Assembly: GCA_900548875.1 (NCBI GenBank)
Contig: URMA01000074.1
Span: 1 to 14,787, forward strand
Source of the DNA: an uncultured Porphyromonadaceae bacterium
GTDB taxonomy: Bacteria; Bacteroidota; Bacteroidia; Bacteroidales; Muribaculaceae
Direction of reading: 5' to 3'
Length of the DNA stretch: 14,787 nucleotides
Below are positions 1-7,050 of the stretch, in pieces. The translations under genes and the position numbers were made by a program. Position 1 is the stretch's first letter; every line of letters starts with the position of its first letter. The notes beneath the pieces are model-generated. The model searched no databases. It saw only the letters and a program-made list of their open reading frames with translations, and had not been told where the DNA came from.

Positions 1-58
1 ACATCAGCAGATGTGTCCTCTTTTTTTATGCCCGGAAAAAAGAATATTGTTCCCCAGC
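1..58 (+). pseudogene. Possible 3' part of a gene cut by the insertion sequence (left piece)
   Basis: Frame 1 is open from the first base to the insertion sequence and reads ...FFMPGKKNIVPQ. It then runs into the element and stops at 97-99. If the element (59-1483) is removed, the split codon at base 58 is completed by bases 1484-1485 and the same frame continues for 16 more codons to a TAG at 1531-1533. This is why I treat the two flanks as pieces of one older coding sequence. I do not recognise the family. Nineteen open codons alone prove little, and the join depends on the exact ends of the element and on the absence of a target duplication. Confidence 0.3.
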
Positions 59-90
59 GGACACACCTGGGGTGCAGTGCTGTCCCAAGG
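59..90 (+). repeat. Left terminal inverted repeat of the IS
   Basis: Thirty-two bases begin GGACACACC and end GTCCCAAGG. They match the reverse complement of 1452-1483 at 29 of 32 positions. The three mismatches lie together in the middle of a near-palindrome, CACCTGGGGTG. Confidence 0.85.
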
Positions 91-144
91 AAAATTTAAC
101 ACACAAATTCCCTTCATTTTGAGACGTGCCAAAATAGCAAAATG

Positions 145-1328
145 TCAAAATTCGAACAGAGAGAGTTGGCAGCTATCTGCACTCACCTTATCGATGTTGT
201 TGCTGTATCTGTCAAGTAAATCGCGAAGATATACTTTCTCTGTAAGGGACACACTCATGATATTTGCGGACTCATACAATGAACCTTGATAATTTAAAGA
301 GCTTGCTGCCATGGCAAGCATACAGAATGTCGTAAAGGCAACGTAAATCTGTATCATCACAGCGTTTGCGGATGTCCATAAAACGATGTTACATGGAGGT
401 GCTGTTTGATCCATTTAAAGAACAGCTCTATCTGCCAACGGTATCGATATATCAATGCTATGTTTTCAGCATCGATATCAAAGTTGTTGGTGACAAAATC
501 CAACACTTCGTTTTTCTCGACACTATAGAATTGGATTCTTCTCAATTTATACGGATAACCCATCTTGGCCCATCTGCTGATGAAAAGTATGATGTCATCG
601 CCTAAAACACGCTTGCCGTTTACAGAACGCCTGTCTATTGTCTCAAAAACGACATTGCGTTTCATCCGGGAGACAAAATAAGCCCTCTGAAAATTAATAG
701 CAGCAAAGCCTCTTGTCTTAAAGTACATTTTATCAAATACATAGGAGCAATTTCGCTCAAAGGGATAGCTTTCCATAAATGTCTGGTCCCGTTCTTCATG
801 GCCTGTGATAAGACATATTTTGGGAACATTTCTCAATAAATCATACAGCGTGTGAAGTTTGATTCCTCCGGTTTCTTCCTGAGGAACAGACCAATTGAAT
901 TTGTTCAGATCCAACGATATCCTGCTCGAATCGATTGCAAAAAATCCACTTACCCCGAATACGTCGGCAATTTCCCTAAGCGTCTTGTCCTTTATTGTAG
1001 TTTTTGAAGCCCTTTTCATCATCTCCTGGGCAAACTCGCGATAGATTGCCACATTGCGCTTCGAATTTGCATAAGCGATATTATTACGGCTAATGGAATT
1101 GCCAAAACCAAGCCGATAAGCCTTGTCGGAATGAGCACGGATAGATGTTTCGATATCCCGAAGACTACGTCTTGAAGTCAATTGAGACCATATCATCACC
1201 AAAAGATGATTCCAACAGGTATAGTTGATGACATAAGCATTACCATTATATTTTCTGACCAATCTGTCAAAATGGTCTTTTGCAAGGAAATTGTGCAGCT
1301 GATTGAAGATGTAAGGGATTTGTGCCAT
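145..1328 (-). pseudogene. IS4-family transposase with DUF4372-like N-terminus, broken by a one-base deletion
   Basis: The product would cut and join DNA at the element's ends. I take the ATG at 1328 as the start, because the text after it (MAQIPYIFNQL, then DRLVRKYNGN and SLRDIE) matches the usual N-terminal region of this family. The frame is open further upstream, to 1439. A first catalytic Asp is likely in FFAIDSSR. The C-terminal signature Y-x2-R-x3-E-x6-K is complete in YRYRWQIELFFKWIK. About seven codons after that motif the frame shifts. The first frame ends at 357 as ...FYGHPQTL, while the next frame resumes with SANAVMIQIYVAFTTF and continues to a stop at 145. Adding one base near 374-376 would restore ...FYGTSANAV, so the lesion looks like a single deletion. 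No good -1 slippery heptamer lies there, so programmed frameshifting is unlikely. About 75 C-terminal residues are lost. Confidence 0.85.
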
Positions 1329-1451
1329 TTCGCTTTCATTTTTCCAACTATGCAAAATAGTAATCTCTGACCTCGTTTCAAAATACACCGCAGCACTTAT
1401 TGCAATATAACAAGCAGTAATATAATTAGTTATATTCAAATGTTAACAAAT

Positions 1452-1483
1452 CCTTGGGACAGCACTGCACCTGGGGTGTGTCC
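1452..1483 (-). repeat. Right terminal inverted repeat of the IS
   Basis: This is the partner of the repeat at 59-90, starting CCTTGGGACAG and ending GGTGTGTCC on the plus strand. The transposase gene lies just inside it. Confidence 0.85.
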
Positions 1484-1533
1484 CTACGTTCGGGGATTGT
1501 GTCGCCCATGCGATGATACCGGATGGTAATTAG
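1484..1533 (+). pseudogene. Possible 3' part of a gene cut by the insertion sequence (right piece)
   Basis: Immediately after the element the frame reads TFGDCVAHAMIPDGN and ends with TAG at 1531-1533. It is in register with the open frame of bases 1-58 once the element is removed. The piece is richer in G+C than the AT-rich DNA that follows, in line with a coding remnant. I cannot assign a family from so short a stretch. Bases 1534-1631 hold nothing I can identify. Confidence 0.3.
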
Positions 1534-1631
1534 CGGTTTGTTGGCTTTGTGTATGCCGTTGGAATATTTTTGCAATGCGCTTGAATCGTTTTCAGGATGT
1601 ATTCAATATTTATTGGAAATTGGTGTTTTGA

Positions 1632-1663
1632 TTTGTTTCGGCATTTGCTATTATATATCTTTG
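1632..1663 (+). promoter_or_regulatory. Bacteroides-type promoter for the YdeI-family gene
   Basis: A -33 TTTG at 1632-1635 and a -7 TATCTTTG at 1656-1663 are 20 bases apart, which fits the Bacteroides consensus. Transcription would begin near 1668, about 35 bases before the ATG at 1703. The promoter lies inside the longer open frame that begins at 1523, which argues against that earlier start. Confidence 0.65.
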
Positions 1664-1702
1664 TCTATTATTGGAATTTTTGGTACACAAAAAATTGAGA
1701 GT

Positions 1703-2272
1703 ATGACTATTCAAAATTTGTTGGATGTTAAGTCGAGAAAAGAGTTACGTGATTGGTTGTTGCAGAATCATGATAAGGAATCGGAATGTTGGATTGTGGT
1801 TAAACGTGGCAGACCTGTAGATGATGGGAATTTCTGGTATATAGACGCAGTGGAAGAGGCTTTATGTTTTGGTTGGATTGACAGTACGACTAAAAAGATA
1901 TCAGATAATGTAACTGCTCAAAGATTATGTCCGAGAAGACCACGGAGTAATTGGTCGGAGTTGAATAAAGAGAGATGTCGAAGAATGGAAAGGTTGGGGT
2001 TGATGACGGATGCCGGAAGGGCCGTTTTGCCGGATATGTCGGAAAATGGTTTCTCAATAGATGAGGACGTCCTTCAAGAATTAAAGGCAGATGATGTAGT
2101 ATGGGAAAATTTTTGTCGTCAGCCGGAGTTATACAAGCGAATACGGATAGATACCATTCAGATTAAAAAGAAGCAGCCTGAAATTTTTAGAAGCCGTTTG
2201 AATAGGTTTATCGAAAATACAAGAAACGGTATTCTCTATGGAGAATGGAATGATAACGGAAGGCTTTTATGA
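1703..2272 (+). CDS. YdeI/OmpD-associated family protein
   Basis: This is a 189-residue, soluble-looking protein with no signal peptide or membrane segment. It contains the family's characteristic blocks: an N-terminal LRDWLLQNHD region, the block VEEALCFGWIDSTTKKI (about residues 50-65), then CPRRPRSNWSELNKER (about 76-91) and a helical, charged C-terminus. Some relatives are annotated as bacteriocin-protection proteins, but the biochemical role of the family is not settled, so I assign none here. The frame is open back to 1523, but those 60 codons look like a chance hydrophobic translation. The promoter at 1632-1663 points to the ATG at 1703. The gene is monocistronic and converges on the lipoprotein gene at 2351-2821, with a hairpin between them. 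Its DNA is more AT-rich than the ilv region. Confidence 0.7.
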   Translation: MTIQNLLDVKSRKELRDWLLQNHDKESECWIVVKRGRPVDDGNFWYIDAVEEALCFGWIDSTTKKISDNVTAQRLCPRRPRSNWSELNKERCRRMERLGLMTDAGRAVLPDMSENGFSIDEDVLQELKADDVVWENFCRQPELYKRIRIDTIQIKKKQPEIFRSRLNRFIENTRNGILYGEWNDNGRLL

Positions 2273-2284
2273 ATAAAAAATAAT

Positions 2285-2316
2285 GTCAGCAAGATTCAAA
2301 ATCAAATCTTGCTGAC
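2285..2316. terminator. Bidirectional terminator between convergent genes
   Basis: A perfect 12-base stem, GTCAGCAAGATT paired with AATCTTGCTGAC, encloses an 8-base loop. On the minus strand it is followed by ATTATTTTTTATTC, a good U-tract for the lipoprotein gene. On the plus strand it is followed by the weaker TATTGTTAGTTTTATT, which can serve the YdeI-family gene. Confidence 0.8.
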
Positions 2317-2350
2317 TATTGTTAGTTTTATTATTGCCAATGTGATATTG

Positions 2351-2821
2351 TTAGTCGTTTGTCTCAATGCTTTGACTAATAAATTCGCCCTTCATGGAGT
2401 AGCGCAGTTCATAGTTAGCACCGTCTGTGGTGTTGATTTCAAGAACATAACCTCCAATTTCTTTTTCGGCTTTGAGAATATGGGCTTGCGGGAAACGTTT
2501 GTTTAAGTCGAATGTTATTATTTCAGACAATACGTTTTGCGGGAAAGTGGAAAATGGGCATGAGATTTCTTCCCAGTCGCCGTTTTCGTCAAAATGGATC
2601 GTCGAGCCGTCTGATAAAATGACTTCGTATTCTTTGTGTCCGTCATCTTTGTCTTGAAGGATTTGGACTATGGATATTCCCGGAAAATTACCGGATACAA
2701 ACTGTTGTGCTTTTGCAGGCAGCTTGTCGAAGTCAATATGTTTCTCATTACAGCTTGCAAAAAGTAAAGAAAAAATGAACAGGATGAAAATGTTGTTAAA
2801 ATAGAATGTTTTGTTTCTCAT
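2351..2821 (-). CDS. PepSY-like (DUF2874-type) lipoprotein with two repeats
   Basis: This is a 156-residue predicted lipoprotein. A short n-region and a hydrophobic stretch lead to the lipobox LFASC, with acylation expected at Cys24 followed by NEKHID. The mature part holds two similar modules, about residues 31-90 (FDKLPAKAQQFVSGNFPG ... YEVILSDGSTIHFD) and 91-156 (FPQNVLSEIITFDLNKRFPQ ... YVLEINTTDGANYELRYS). Each has a helix followed by strands, as in the small PepSY-like/beta-lactamase-inhibitor-like proteins common in Bacteroidetes. These are envelope proteins of unknown exact function, thought to bind other proteins. A weak -7-like CAACTTTG lies at 2848-2855 on the minus strand, without a clear -33. 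The gene diverges from the M16 protease and ends at the shared hairpin at 2285-2316. Confidence 0.75.
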   Translation of the reverse strand: MRNKTFYFNNIFILFIFSLLFASCNEKHIDFDKLPAKAQQFVSGNFPGISIVQILQDKDDGHKEYEVILSDGSTIHFDENGDWEEISCPFSTFPQNVLSEIITFDLNKRFPQAHILKAEKEIGGYVLEINTTDGANYELRYSMKGEFISQSIETND

Positions 2822-2930
2822 TGTTTTTTCATTTTATGTTTCTAATGCAAAGTTGAAACACAATTCTGAATAGATTCTGAAATAATTTGTAAAATGGAAA
2901 ATTGTTTCATAAAATTTATGAAATAATTTT

Positions 2931-3075
2931 CGATATTTTATTTCCCTCTCGCCTTTTGCTATCTTTGGATAAGATAGATTGCGGTTCGGGATAAAAAATA
3001 TCTGAAACGAGTTCCGATATTTTATTTTCCTCTCACCTTTTGCTATCTTTGCGTGAGATAGGATGCGGCTCGGCA
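2931..3075 (+). repeat. 84-bp tandem repeat carrying promoter cores
   Basis: Two copies of about 60 bases, 2931-2991 and 3015-3075, lie 84 bases apart and agree at roughly 85% of positions. Each contains CTTTTGCTATCTTTG and, overlapping the TATCTTTG core, a small inverted repeat (CTATCTT/AAGATAG at 2959-2977; CTATCT/AGATAG at 3043-3060). A third, shorter copy of the same core (22 bases, 3113-3134) follows after 83 more bases and acts as the promoter of the next gene. The two full copies lack TTTG at the -33 position. The wording resembles a dispersed extragenic repeat I associate with Bacteroides genomes, but I could not check that here. Confidence 0.75.
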
Positions 3076-3132
3076 TAGCCAAATTTGAAAACTGTGTTTT
3101 CATTTGTCTCTGCTCTCATCTTTTGCTATCTT
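3055..3132. repeat. Imperfect inverted repeat in the M16 leader region
   Basis: The centre is GAAAAC-TGT-GTTTTC (3087-3101), extended outward by CAAAT/ATTTG with a two-base bulge and, less regularly, by AGATAG (3055-3060) pairing with CTATCT (3127-3132). It joins the second and third promoter cores in one potential hairpin. Confidence 0.55.
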
Positions 3133-3134
3133 TG
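3103..3134 (+). promoter_or_regulatory. Bacteroides-type promoter of the M16 protease
   Basis: TTTG at 3103-3106 and TATCTTTG at 3127-3134 are separated by 20 bases, an exact consensus fit. A start near 3139 gives a leader of about 25 bases before the ATG at 3165. Confidence 0.75.
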
Positions 3135-3164
3135 CCTTATAAAAATCCAAATATATCATTTGAA

Positions 3165-5969
3165 ATGAAAGCTACATTGAGAAAAATGATGATTGTTGCT
3201 GCTATGGTAGTGGCGACTTTCAGTGTGTTTGCTCAGCAGATGCCGGAGCTGACCGACCCGAATGTGCGTATCGGTAAGCTCGACAACGGTCTGACGTATT
3301 ATATCCGTCACAATGAGCATCCGAAAGGTTTGGCCAATTTCCACATTGCCCAGCGTGTGGGGGCCGTGCAGGAGGAGGAAAATCAAAACGGATTGGCACA
3401 CTTTCTGGAACACATGTGTTTCAACGGAACGAAGAATTTTCCTGATAAGTTGATGTTGAACTGGCTGGAAAGCATCGGCGTTAAGTTTGGCGCCAACTTG
3501 AATGCCTATACTTCAACTGACCGTACGGTGTATGAAATCACTAATGTGCCGACTGCACGTGAAACCGTGGTGGATTCCTGTTTGCTGATTCTTCACGACT
3601 GGGCCGACGCGTTGACGCTCTCTGACGAGGAAATAGAAAAGGAACGCGGTGTGATTCATGAAGAATGGCGTGTAGGCAACGGAGCTATCTCCCGTATTCT
3701 TAACCGTAACGGTGAAACGCTTTACCCGGGTACGAAATATGCGACACACAATGTTATCGGTTCGATGGACGTGGTTGACAATTTCAAGCCGCAGGTGCTT
3801 CGTGACTACTATGAAAAGTGGTATCGTCCTGACTTGCAGGGCCTGATTATCGTGGGTGACATCGACGTTGACAAGGTCGAACAGAAAATCAAGGAACTGT
3901 TCTCGCCCATCAAGATGCCTGAAAATCCGGCAAAATTTGAATATCATATGGTTGGCGACAACGATGAGCCGATTATTATTTCTGACAAGGACAAGGAAAT
4001 GCCGATTAATTTGATTTTTGTGGCTCAGAAATTTGACAAGATGCCGCGTGAAATGCGTAATACGGATGTCAATTTGCTGAATGAATATGTCATGTACGTC
4101 ATCAGCAAGGTATTGTCTGACCGTTTTACTGATATTGCTCTCAGTCCTGACGCTCCGTTCGGCGGCTGTTCGGCAAGCATTGATTCTTATCTGTATGCGA
4201 CTACGAAAGGCGCATTGCTTTCTCAGGCCGTAGTCAACGATAAGGGTCCGGAAGCCGCTCTGCGCACTGTGCTGACCGAATTCAAGCGTATGAGAGAATA
4301 TGGCATTACAGCAACGGAGTATGACCGTGCCCGCACGGAATATCTGAGCATGCTTGAAAACCGTTACAACAACCGTGCAACGGACAAAAACGACGTGTAT
4401 GCCGAGACATACATCGAAAATTTCATCGACAACGAACCGATTGCCGACATTGACTATGTTTACAACAAGATGAAGACTATTCTTCCGGGATTTCCGGTAG
4501 AGGCTGTCAACGAGTTTGTATCCAAGTTGCTCACCGATAAAAATCTTGTTGTGCTTTCTGCCTGTGTTGACAAAGAAGGTGTGAAAGTTCCGACCGTTGA
4601 GGAATTGAAGGCTGTTATCGACGAAGTGAAGGCTGCAAAGGTGGACGCTTATGTCGACAGTGTGTCGAACGAGCCGCTGCTGAATCCGCTGCCTACTCCT
4701 GGTAAGATTGTCAAGAAAAAAACAAACAAGGTGTTGGGCTATACGGAACTCACGCTGTCGAACGGTGCGAAAGTCATGTTGAAGAAGACTGACTTCAAGG
4801 ACGATGAAATCCGTCTGAAGGCAATAAGTGAGGGCGGCGCTTCGGTTTATCCGGCAGCCGACTATCCTAATGTGATGCTTGCCGCTGATGTCCTTCCGAC
4901 AACGGGTCTTGCTCAGTTCTCCTATACTGACCTGCAAAAACTTCTTTCCGGCAAACAGGTAACGGTTTCTCCGTACATTTCTGACTACGAAGAAGGCATG
5001 ACAGCCAAGACAACACCGAAGGATTTGGAAACAATGATGCAGCTGCTTTATCTTAACTTTACTCAAGTTCGCGAAGACAAGGCTGCTTATGAAACAGTGA
5101 AGAACTTGATGCTCTCACAAGTGGAAAACATGTCGCGCGATCCGCAATACGTATTCCAAGATTCTTTGGTGCGCAACCTTTACGGACATCATCCGAAGGC
5201 AATGATTCAGAACTACGAAATGCTCAGCAAGATGGATTACGACCGTATGGTGTCAATTTATAAGGAACGTTTTGCCAACGCTGCTGACTTTACTTTCATC
5301 ATCGCCGGTAACTTCGACGAAGCTGAAATGGAAAAATACGTAGCTCAATATATTGCTTCACTTCCTGCTAAGGGTAAGGCTGAAAAAGCCGTCAACGATG
5401 GAAAAGCTGTCGTGAAGGGCAAAGTGAACAAGACATTCAAGCAGAAGAGCGAAAGCAATCTGGCCATGCTGGCAATGGTTTGGACAGGCGATATCGACTA
5501 TACGCTTGAAAACAAACTGAAGGTGAGCATCGTCGGACAGCTGATGGCAAACGAATTGCTCAACAGCGTGCGCGAAGACGAGGGTGCTGCCTACAGCCCA
5601 TATTCGGTGGGTTACGTAAACACTAACTACAAAGATTATTTTGTTATTCAAACTGCTTTTGCCTTGAATCCAGACAAACGTGAAAAGAGTGAGAAGGCAA
5701 CGATCAACAGCCTTGAAACACTTGCCAAGGATATTCCTGACACTGAATTGAAGAAGATGAAGGAATACATGCTGAAGCGTTACGATGAACAGGTTCGTGA
5801 AAATGGTTATTGGTTGGACGTAATGGAAGATTCTGCCATGAACGGAATCGACACTTATTCCAACTACAAGAAAATAATCAATTCGTTGACGGCTGAACAG
5901 ATGGAAAAATTCGTCGGTCAGCTGTTGAACCAGGGTAACCGCTGCGAAGTAATCATGCTTCCGGAATAA
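3165..5969 (+). CDS. Periplasmic M16 family zinc metallopeptidase (PqqL/pitrilysin-like)
   Basis: The protein has 934 residues, close to the usual 930-940 of the long M16 proteins of this phylum. A signal peptide (residues 1-23, cut after VFA) sends it to the periplasm. The inverted zinc motif HFLEH is at residues 79-83, and the third ligand Glu160 lies exactly 76 residues after His83 (HxxEH-x76-E), inside EKERGVIHEEW. The first half is therefore catalytic. The second half (about 530-930) repeats the fold without the zinc motif and contains the M16 C-terminal block VREDEGAAYSPYS. Such enzymes form a clamshell that degrades peptides, and the substrate here is unknown. An in-frame start exists at 3063, but it lies upstream of the promoter, inside the repeat region. 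The ATG at 3165 gives the signal peptide directly. The gene is alone on this strand and ends at a strong terminator. Confidence 0.93.
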   Translation: MKATLRKMMIVAAMVVATFSVFAQQMPELTDPNVRIGKLDNGLTYYIRHNEHPKGLANFHIAQRVGAVQEEENQNGLAHFLEHMCFNGTKNFPDKLMLNWLESIGVKFGANLNAYTSTDRTVYEITNVPTARETVVDSCLLILHDWADALTLSDEEIEKERGVIHEEWRVGNGAISRILNRNGETLYPGTKYATHNVIGSMDVVDNFKPQVLRDYYEKWYRPDLQGLIIVGDIDVDKVEQKIKELFSPIKMPENPAKFEYHMVGDNDEPIIISDKDKEMPINLIFVAQKFDKMPREMRNTDVNLLNEYVMYVISKVLSDRFTDIALSPDAPFGGCSASIDSYLYATTKGALLSQAVVNDKGPEAALRTVLTEFKRMREYGITATEYDRARTEYLSMLENRYNNRATDKNDVYAETYIENFIDNEPIADIDYVYNKMKTILPGFPVEAVNEFVSKLLTDKNLVVLSACVDKEGVKVPTVEELKAVIDEVKAAKVDAYVDSVSNEPLLNPLPTPGKIVKKKTNKVLGYTELTLSNGAKVMLKKTDFKDDEIRLKAISEGGASVYPAADYPNVMLAADVLPTTGLAQFSYTDLQKLLSGKQVTVSPYISDYEEGMTAKTTPKDLETMMQLLYLNFTQVREDKAAYETVKNLMLSQVENMSRDPQYVFQDSLVRNLYGHHPKAMIQNYEMLSKMDYDRMVSIYKERFANAADFTFIIAGNFDEAEMEKYVAQYIASLPAKGKAEKAVNDGKAVVKGKVNKTFKQKSESNLAMLAMVWTGDIDYTLENKLKVSIVGQLMANELLNSVREDEGAAYSPYSVGYVNTNYKDYFVIQTAFALNPDKREKSEKATINSLETLAKDIPDTELKKMKEYMLKRYDEQVRENGYWLDVMEDSAMNGIDTYSNYKKIINSLTAEQMEKFVGQLLNQGNRCEVIMLPE

Positions 5970-5997
5970 GGAGATAAAACAGGTTGATAAATATTTG

Positions 5998-6035
5998 CGA
6001 CGCCGGTATAGTCATTATGCCGGCGTCGTTTTTTT
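5998..6035 (+). terminator. Rho-independent terminator of the M16 protease gene
   Basis: A 13-base G+C-rich stem with one G-U pair (CGACGCCGGTATA with TATGCCGGCGTCG) and a 5-base loop is followed by seven T residues. It starts 28 bases after the stop codon. Confidence 0.92.
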
Positions 6036-6107
6036 GCCTCAATGATCATTCGACCGCCGTCATCAGCACGAAATTTGTCTATAATCAAATTGTCGATTTG
6101 TGTTTGT

Positions 6108-6157
6108 GGCAATAAAATAAACGAGATGGATTCCGGCTCATCCGAAATCCATCTCGT
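6108..6157 (-). terminator. Rho-independent terminator of the ferritin gene
   Basis: The perfect 12-base stem ACGAGATGGATT/AATCCATCTCGT (6121-6132 with 6146-6157) can extend inward by CGG/CCG. On the minus strand it is followed by TTATTTTATT. It lies about 25 bases past the ferritin stop. Bases 6036-6107, between the two convergent terminators, hold nothing I can identify. Confidence 0.88.
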
Positions 6158-6181
6158 TGTGTTGTTTGTTGTTCTGTTCCG

Positions 6182-6703
6182 TTACTGTTTGTTGGCAAGC
6201 GGAGCCGGAGCATTGTACGTGCGTGCTCCAAGTTCTTTGTCGAGCGTGTAGATGCCGAAACCGTTGTCACCGATAAGACGGAGATTGTCAATGTAGCCTT
6301 GTGCTGTCTTTTCTTCTTCCACCTGTTCGTCGATAAACCAAGTCAGCGTGCTGCGTGTAGCGTAGTCCTTTTCTTCCTCGGCGATAGCGTAAAGGTTGTT
6401 GAGGAGTGCAGTTACCTTGTTTTCGTGGGCCAAAGTAGCTTCAAAAGCGTCTAAAGCTGATTTCCATGATGTCGGGACAGCTTCGATGGCGCGGAGTTCT
6501 ACGCGGCCACCGCGGTCCTGAACGTAATTCATCAGGATTTCAGCGTGAGCCTGCTCTTCTTTAAATTGAATTCTGAACCAGTTGGCGAATCCACTTTTAC
6601 CTTCTGCTTCGAAATATGTCGACATTGACAAATAAAGATACGCAGACCAAAATTCTGCATTGATTTGAGCGTTAAGCGCTTCTTCTATTCTTTTGTTTAG
6701 CAT
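6182..6703 (-). CDS. ftnA: Non-haem ferritin (FtnA type), iron storage
   Basis: This 173-residue cytosolic protein oxidises Fe(II) and stores iron in a 24-subunit shell. The ferroxidase ligands fall at the same numbers as in E. coli FtnA: Glu17, Glu50, His53, Glu94, Gln127 and Glu130 (context FKEEQAH at 47-53 and FIDEQVEEE at 123-131). It has the four-helix bundle and no haem-binding signs of bacterioferritin. The frame is open to an ATG at 6757, but the 18 extra residues are hydrophobic and overlap the promoter at 6728-6735. The start at 6703 (MLNKRIEEALN) matches the family. Many Bacteroides ferritins respond to oxygen or redox state, but no specific operator is visible here. The gene is monocistronic, convergent with the M16 gene. 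Confidence 0.93.
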   Translation of the reverse strand: MLNKRIEEALNAQINAEFWSAYLYLSMSTYFEAEGKSGFANWFRIQFKEEQAHAEILMNYVQDRGGRVELRAIEAVPTSWKSALDAFEATLAHENKVTALLNNLYAIAEEEKDYATRSTLTWFIDEQVEEEKTAQGYIDNLRLIGDNGFGIYTLDKELGARTYNAPAPLANKQ

Positions 6704-6727
6704 TCTTATGAGTTTAAAGTTATTGCA

Positions 6728-6735
6728 CAAATGTA
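6728..6735 (-). promoter_or_regulatory. -7 element of the ferritin promoter
   Basis: The minus strand reads TACATTTG, a full TAnnTTTG match, placing the start of transcription about 20 bases before the ATG at 6703. No clean TTTG lies at the -33 position (a TTAG occurs about 22 bases upstream), so the promoter may be weak or activator-dependent. Confidence 0.55.
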
Positions 6736-6759
6736 CAAAAAAATAGTGGATTAGCATCT

Positions 6760-6794
6760 AAAAAATAAGGTCATGCGTTTCACAACGTATGACC
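6760..6794 (-). terminator. Terminator facing away from the phosphatase gene, upstream of ferritin
   Basis: On the minus strand GGTCATACG pairs with CGCATGACC (one mismatch, 8-base loop), followed by TTATTTTTTAG. It ends transcripts arriving from the right, just before the ferritin promoter. The nearest gene in that direction ends 342 bases away, at 7137. Confidence 0.7.
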
Positions 6795-7046
6795 TCCAGA
6801 GTCGTTTATTTTATATGTGTTGCTTGTGTCAATACTAAAAATCATATATGCACAAAGGCATATTCGAACTGCAATCGGCCGAAGCATGCTTCATCGTTTG
6901 TATTCCTTTGAAGATTCAAATATGTATGAATGGAAAAAGTTTGCCCGATTCAGGCGGAAGCAGTATTATGACTGCTGAAAATGATTGAAAAACAGAAATC
7001 TTTCACTATCCATTCATAGTTGAATAACTTCATCGGTTGCAGTGAC
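6769..7046 (-). ncRNA. Candidate small RNA or short-peptide transcript (orphan unit)
   Basis: The 342 bases between the ferritin and phosphatase genes have no ORF with a recognisable product. They do have a consensus minus-strand promoter at 7051-7081 and a terminator at 6760-6794. The predicted RNA is about 280 bases. It contains a hairpin AGCAGT-loop-ACTGCT (6959-6976), a shorter stem around 6942-6954 followed by five U residues, and a palindrome GAAGCATGCTTC (6881-6892). A 27-codon ORF (7033-6950, beginning MKLFNYEWIVKDF) starts about 13 bases after the predicted 5' end, so a small peptide is an alternative. It does not resemble 6S RNA, tmRNA or a tRNA to my eye. The call is inference from the promoter and terminator alone. 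Confidence 0.35.
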
Positions 7047-7050
7047 TGCA

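Larger units (their letters stand above)
59..1483 (-). mobile_element. IS4-type insertion sequence, about 1.43 kb, probably inactive
   Basis: The element is bounded by inverted repeats at 59-90 and 1452-1483 and carries one transposase gene on the minus strand that nearly fills it. The transposase has the DDE/YREK features of the IS4 family. Size, single-gene layout and long terminal repeats fit that group. No direct target repeat can be seen at the two outer edges (the left flank ends in CCCCAGC, the right begins CTACGTT). That suggests either decay of the duplication or an origin by recombination between copies. The transposase frame is broken, so the copy could move only if a transposase were supplied in trans. 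I cannot name the element without a database comparison. Confidence 0.85.

Noticed and set aside
357..414. Programmed -1 frameshifting in the transposase
   Set aside because: The shift would be in the right direction, but no X-XXY-YYZ slippery heptamer in the correct phase is seen, and this IS type normally has one uninterrupted gene.
2834..3103. An 89-codon minus-strand frame with an internal repeat (KIAKGERxIKYR)
   Set aside because: The protein repeat is only the translation of the 84-bp DNA repeat, and the frame crosses the promoter region of the M16 gene.
3513..5066. A 517-codon open frame on the minus strand, opposite the M16 protease
   Set aside because: It is rich in His, Arg, Val and Phe, as mirror frames of a coding strand are, matches no family I know, and lies wholly inside a well-supported gene.
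6856..6880. A TTCGAAT on the minus strand, suggestive of a tRNA T-loop
   Set aside because: The flanking bases (TGCAG and ATGCC) do not pair as a T-stem, and no acceptor stem or anticodon arm can be placed around it.
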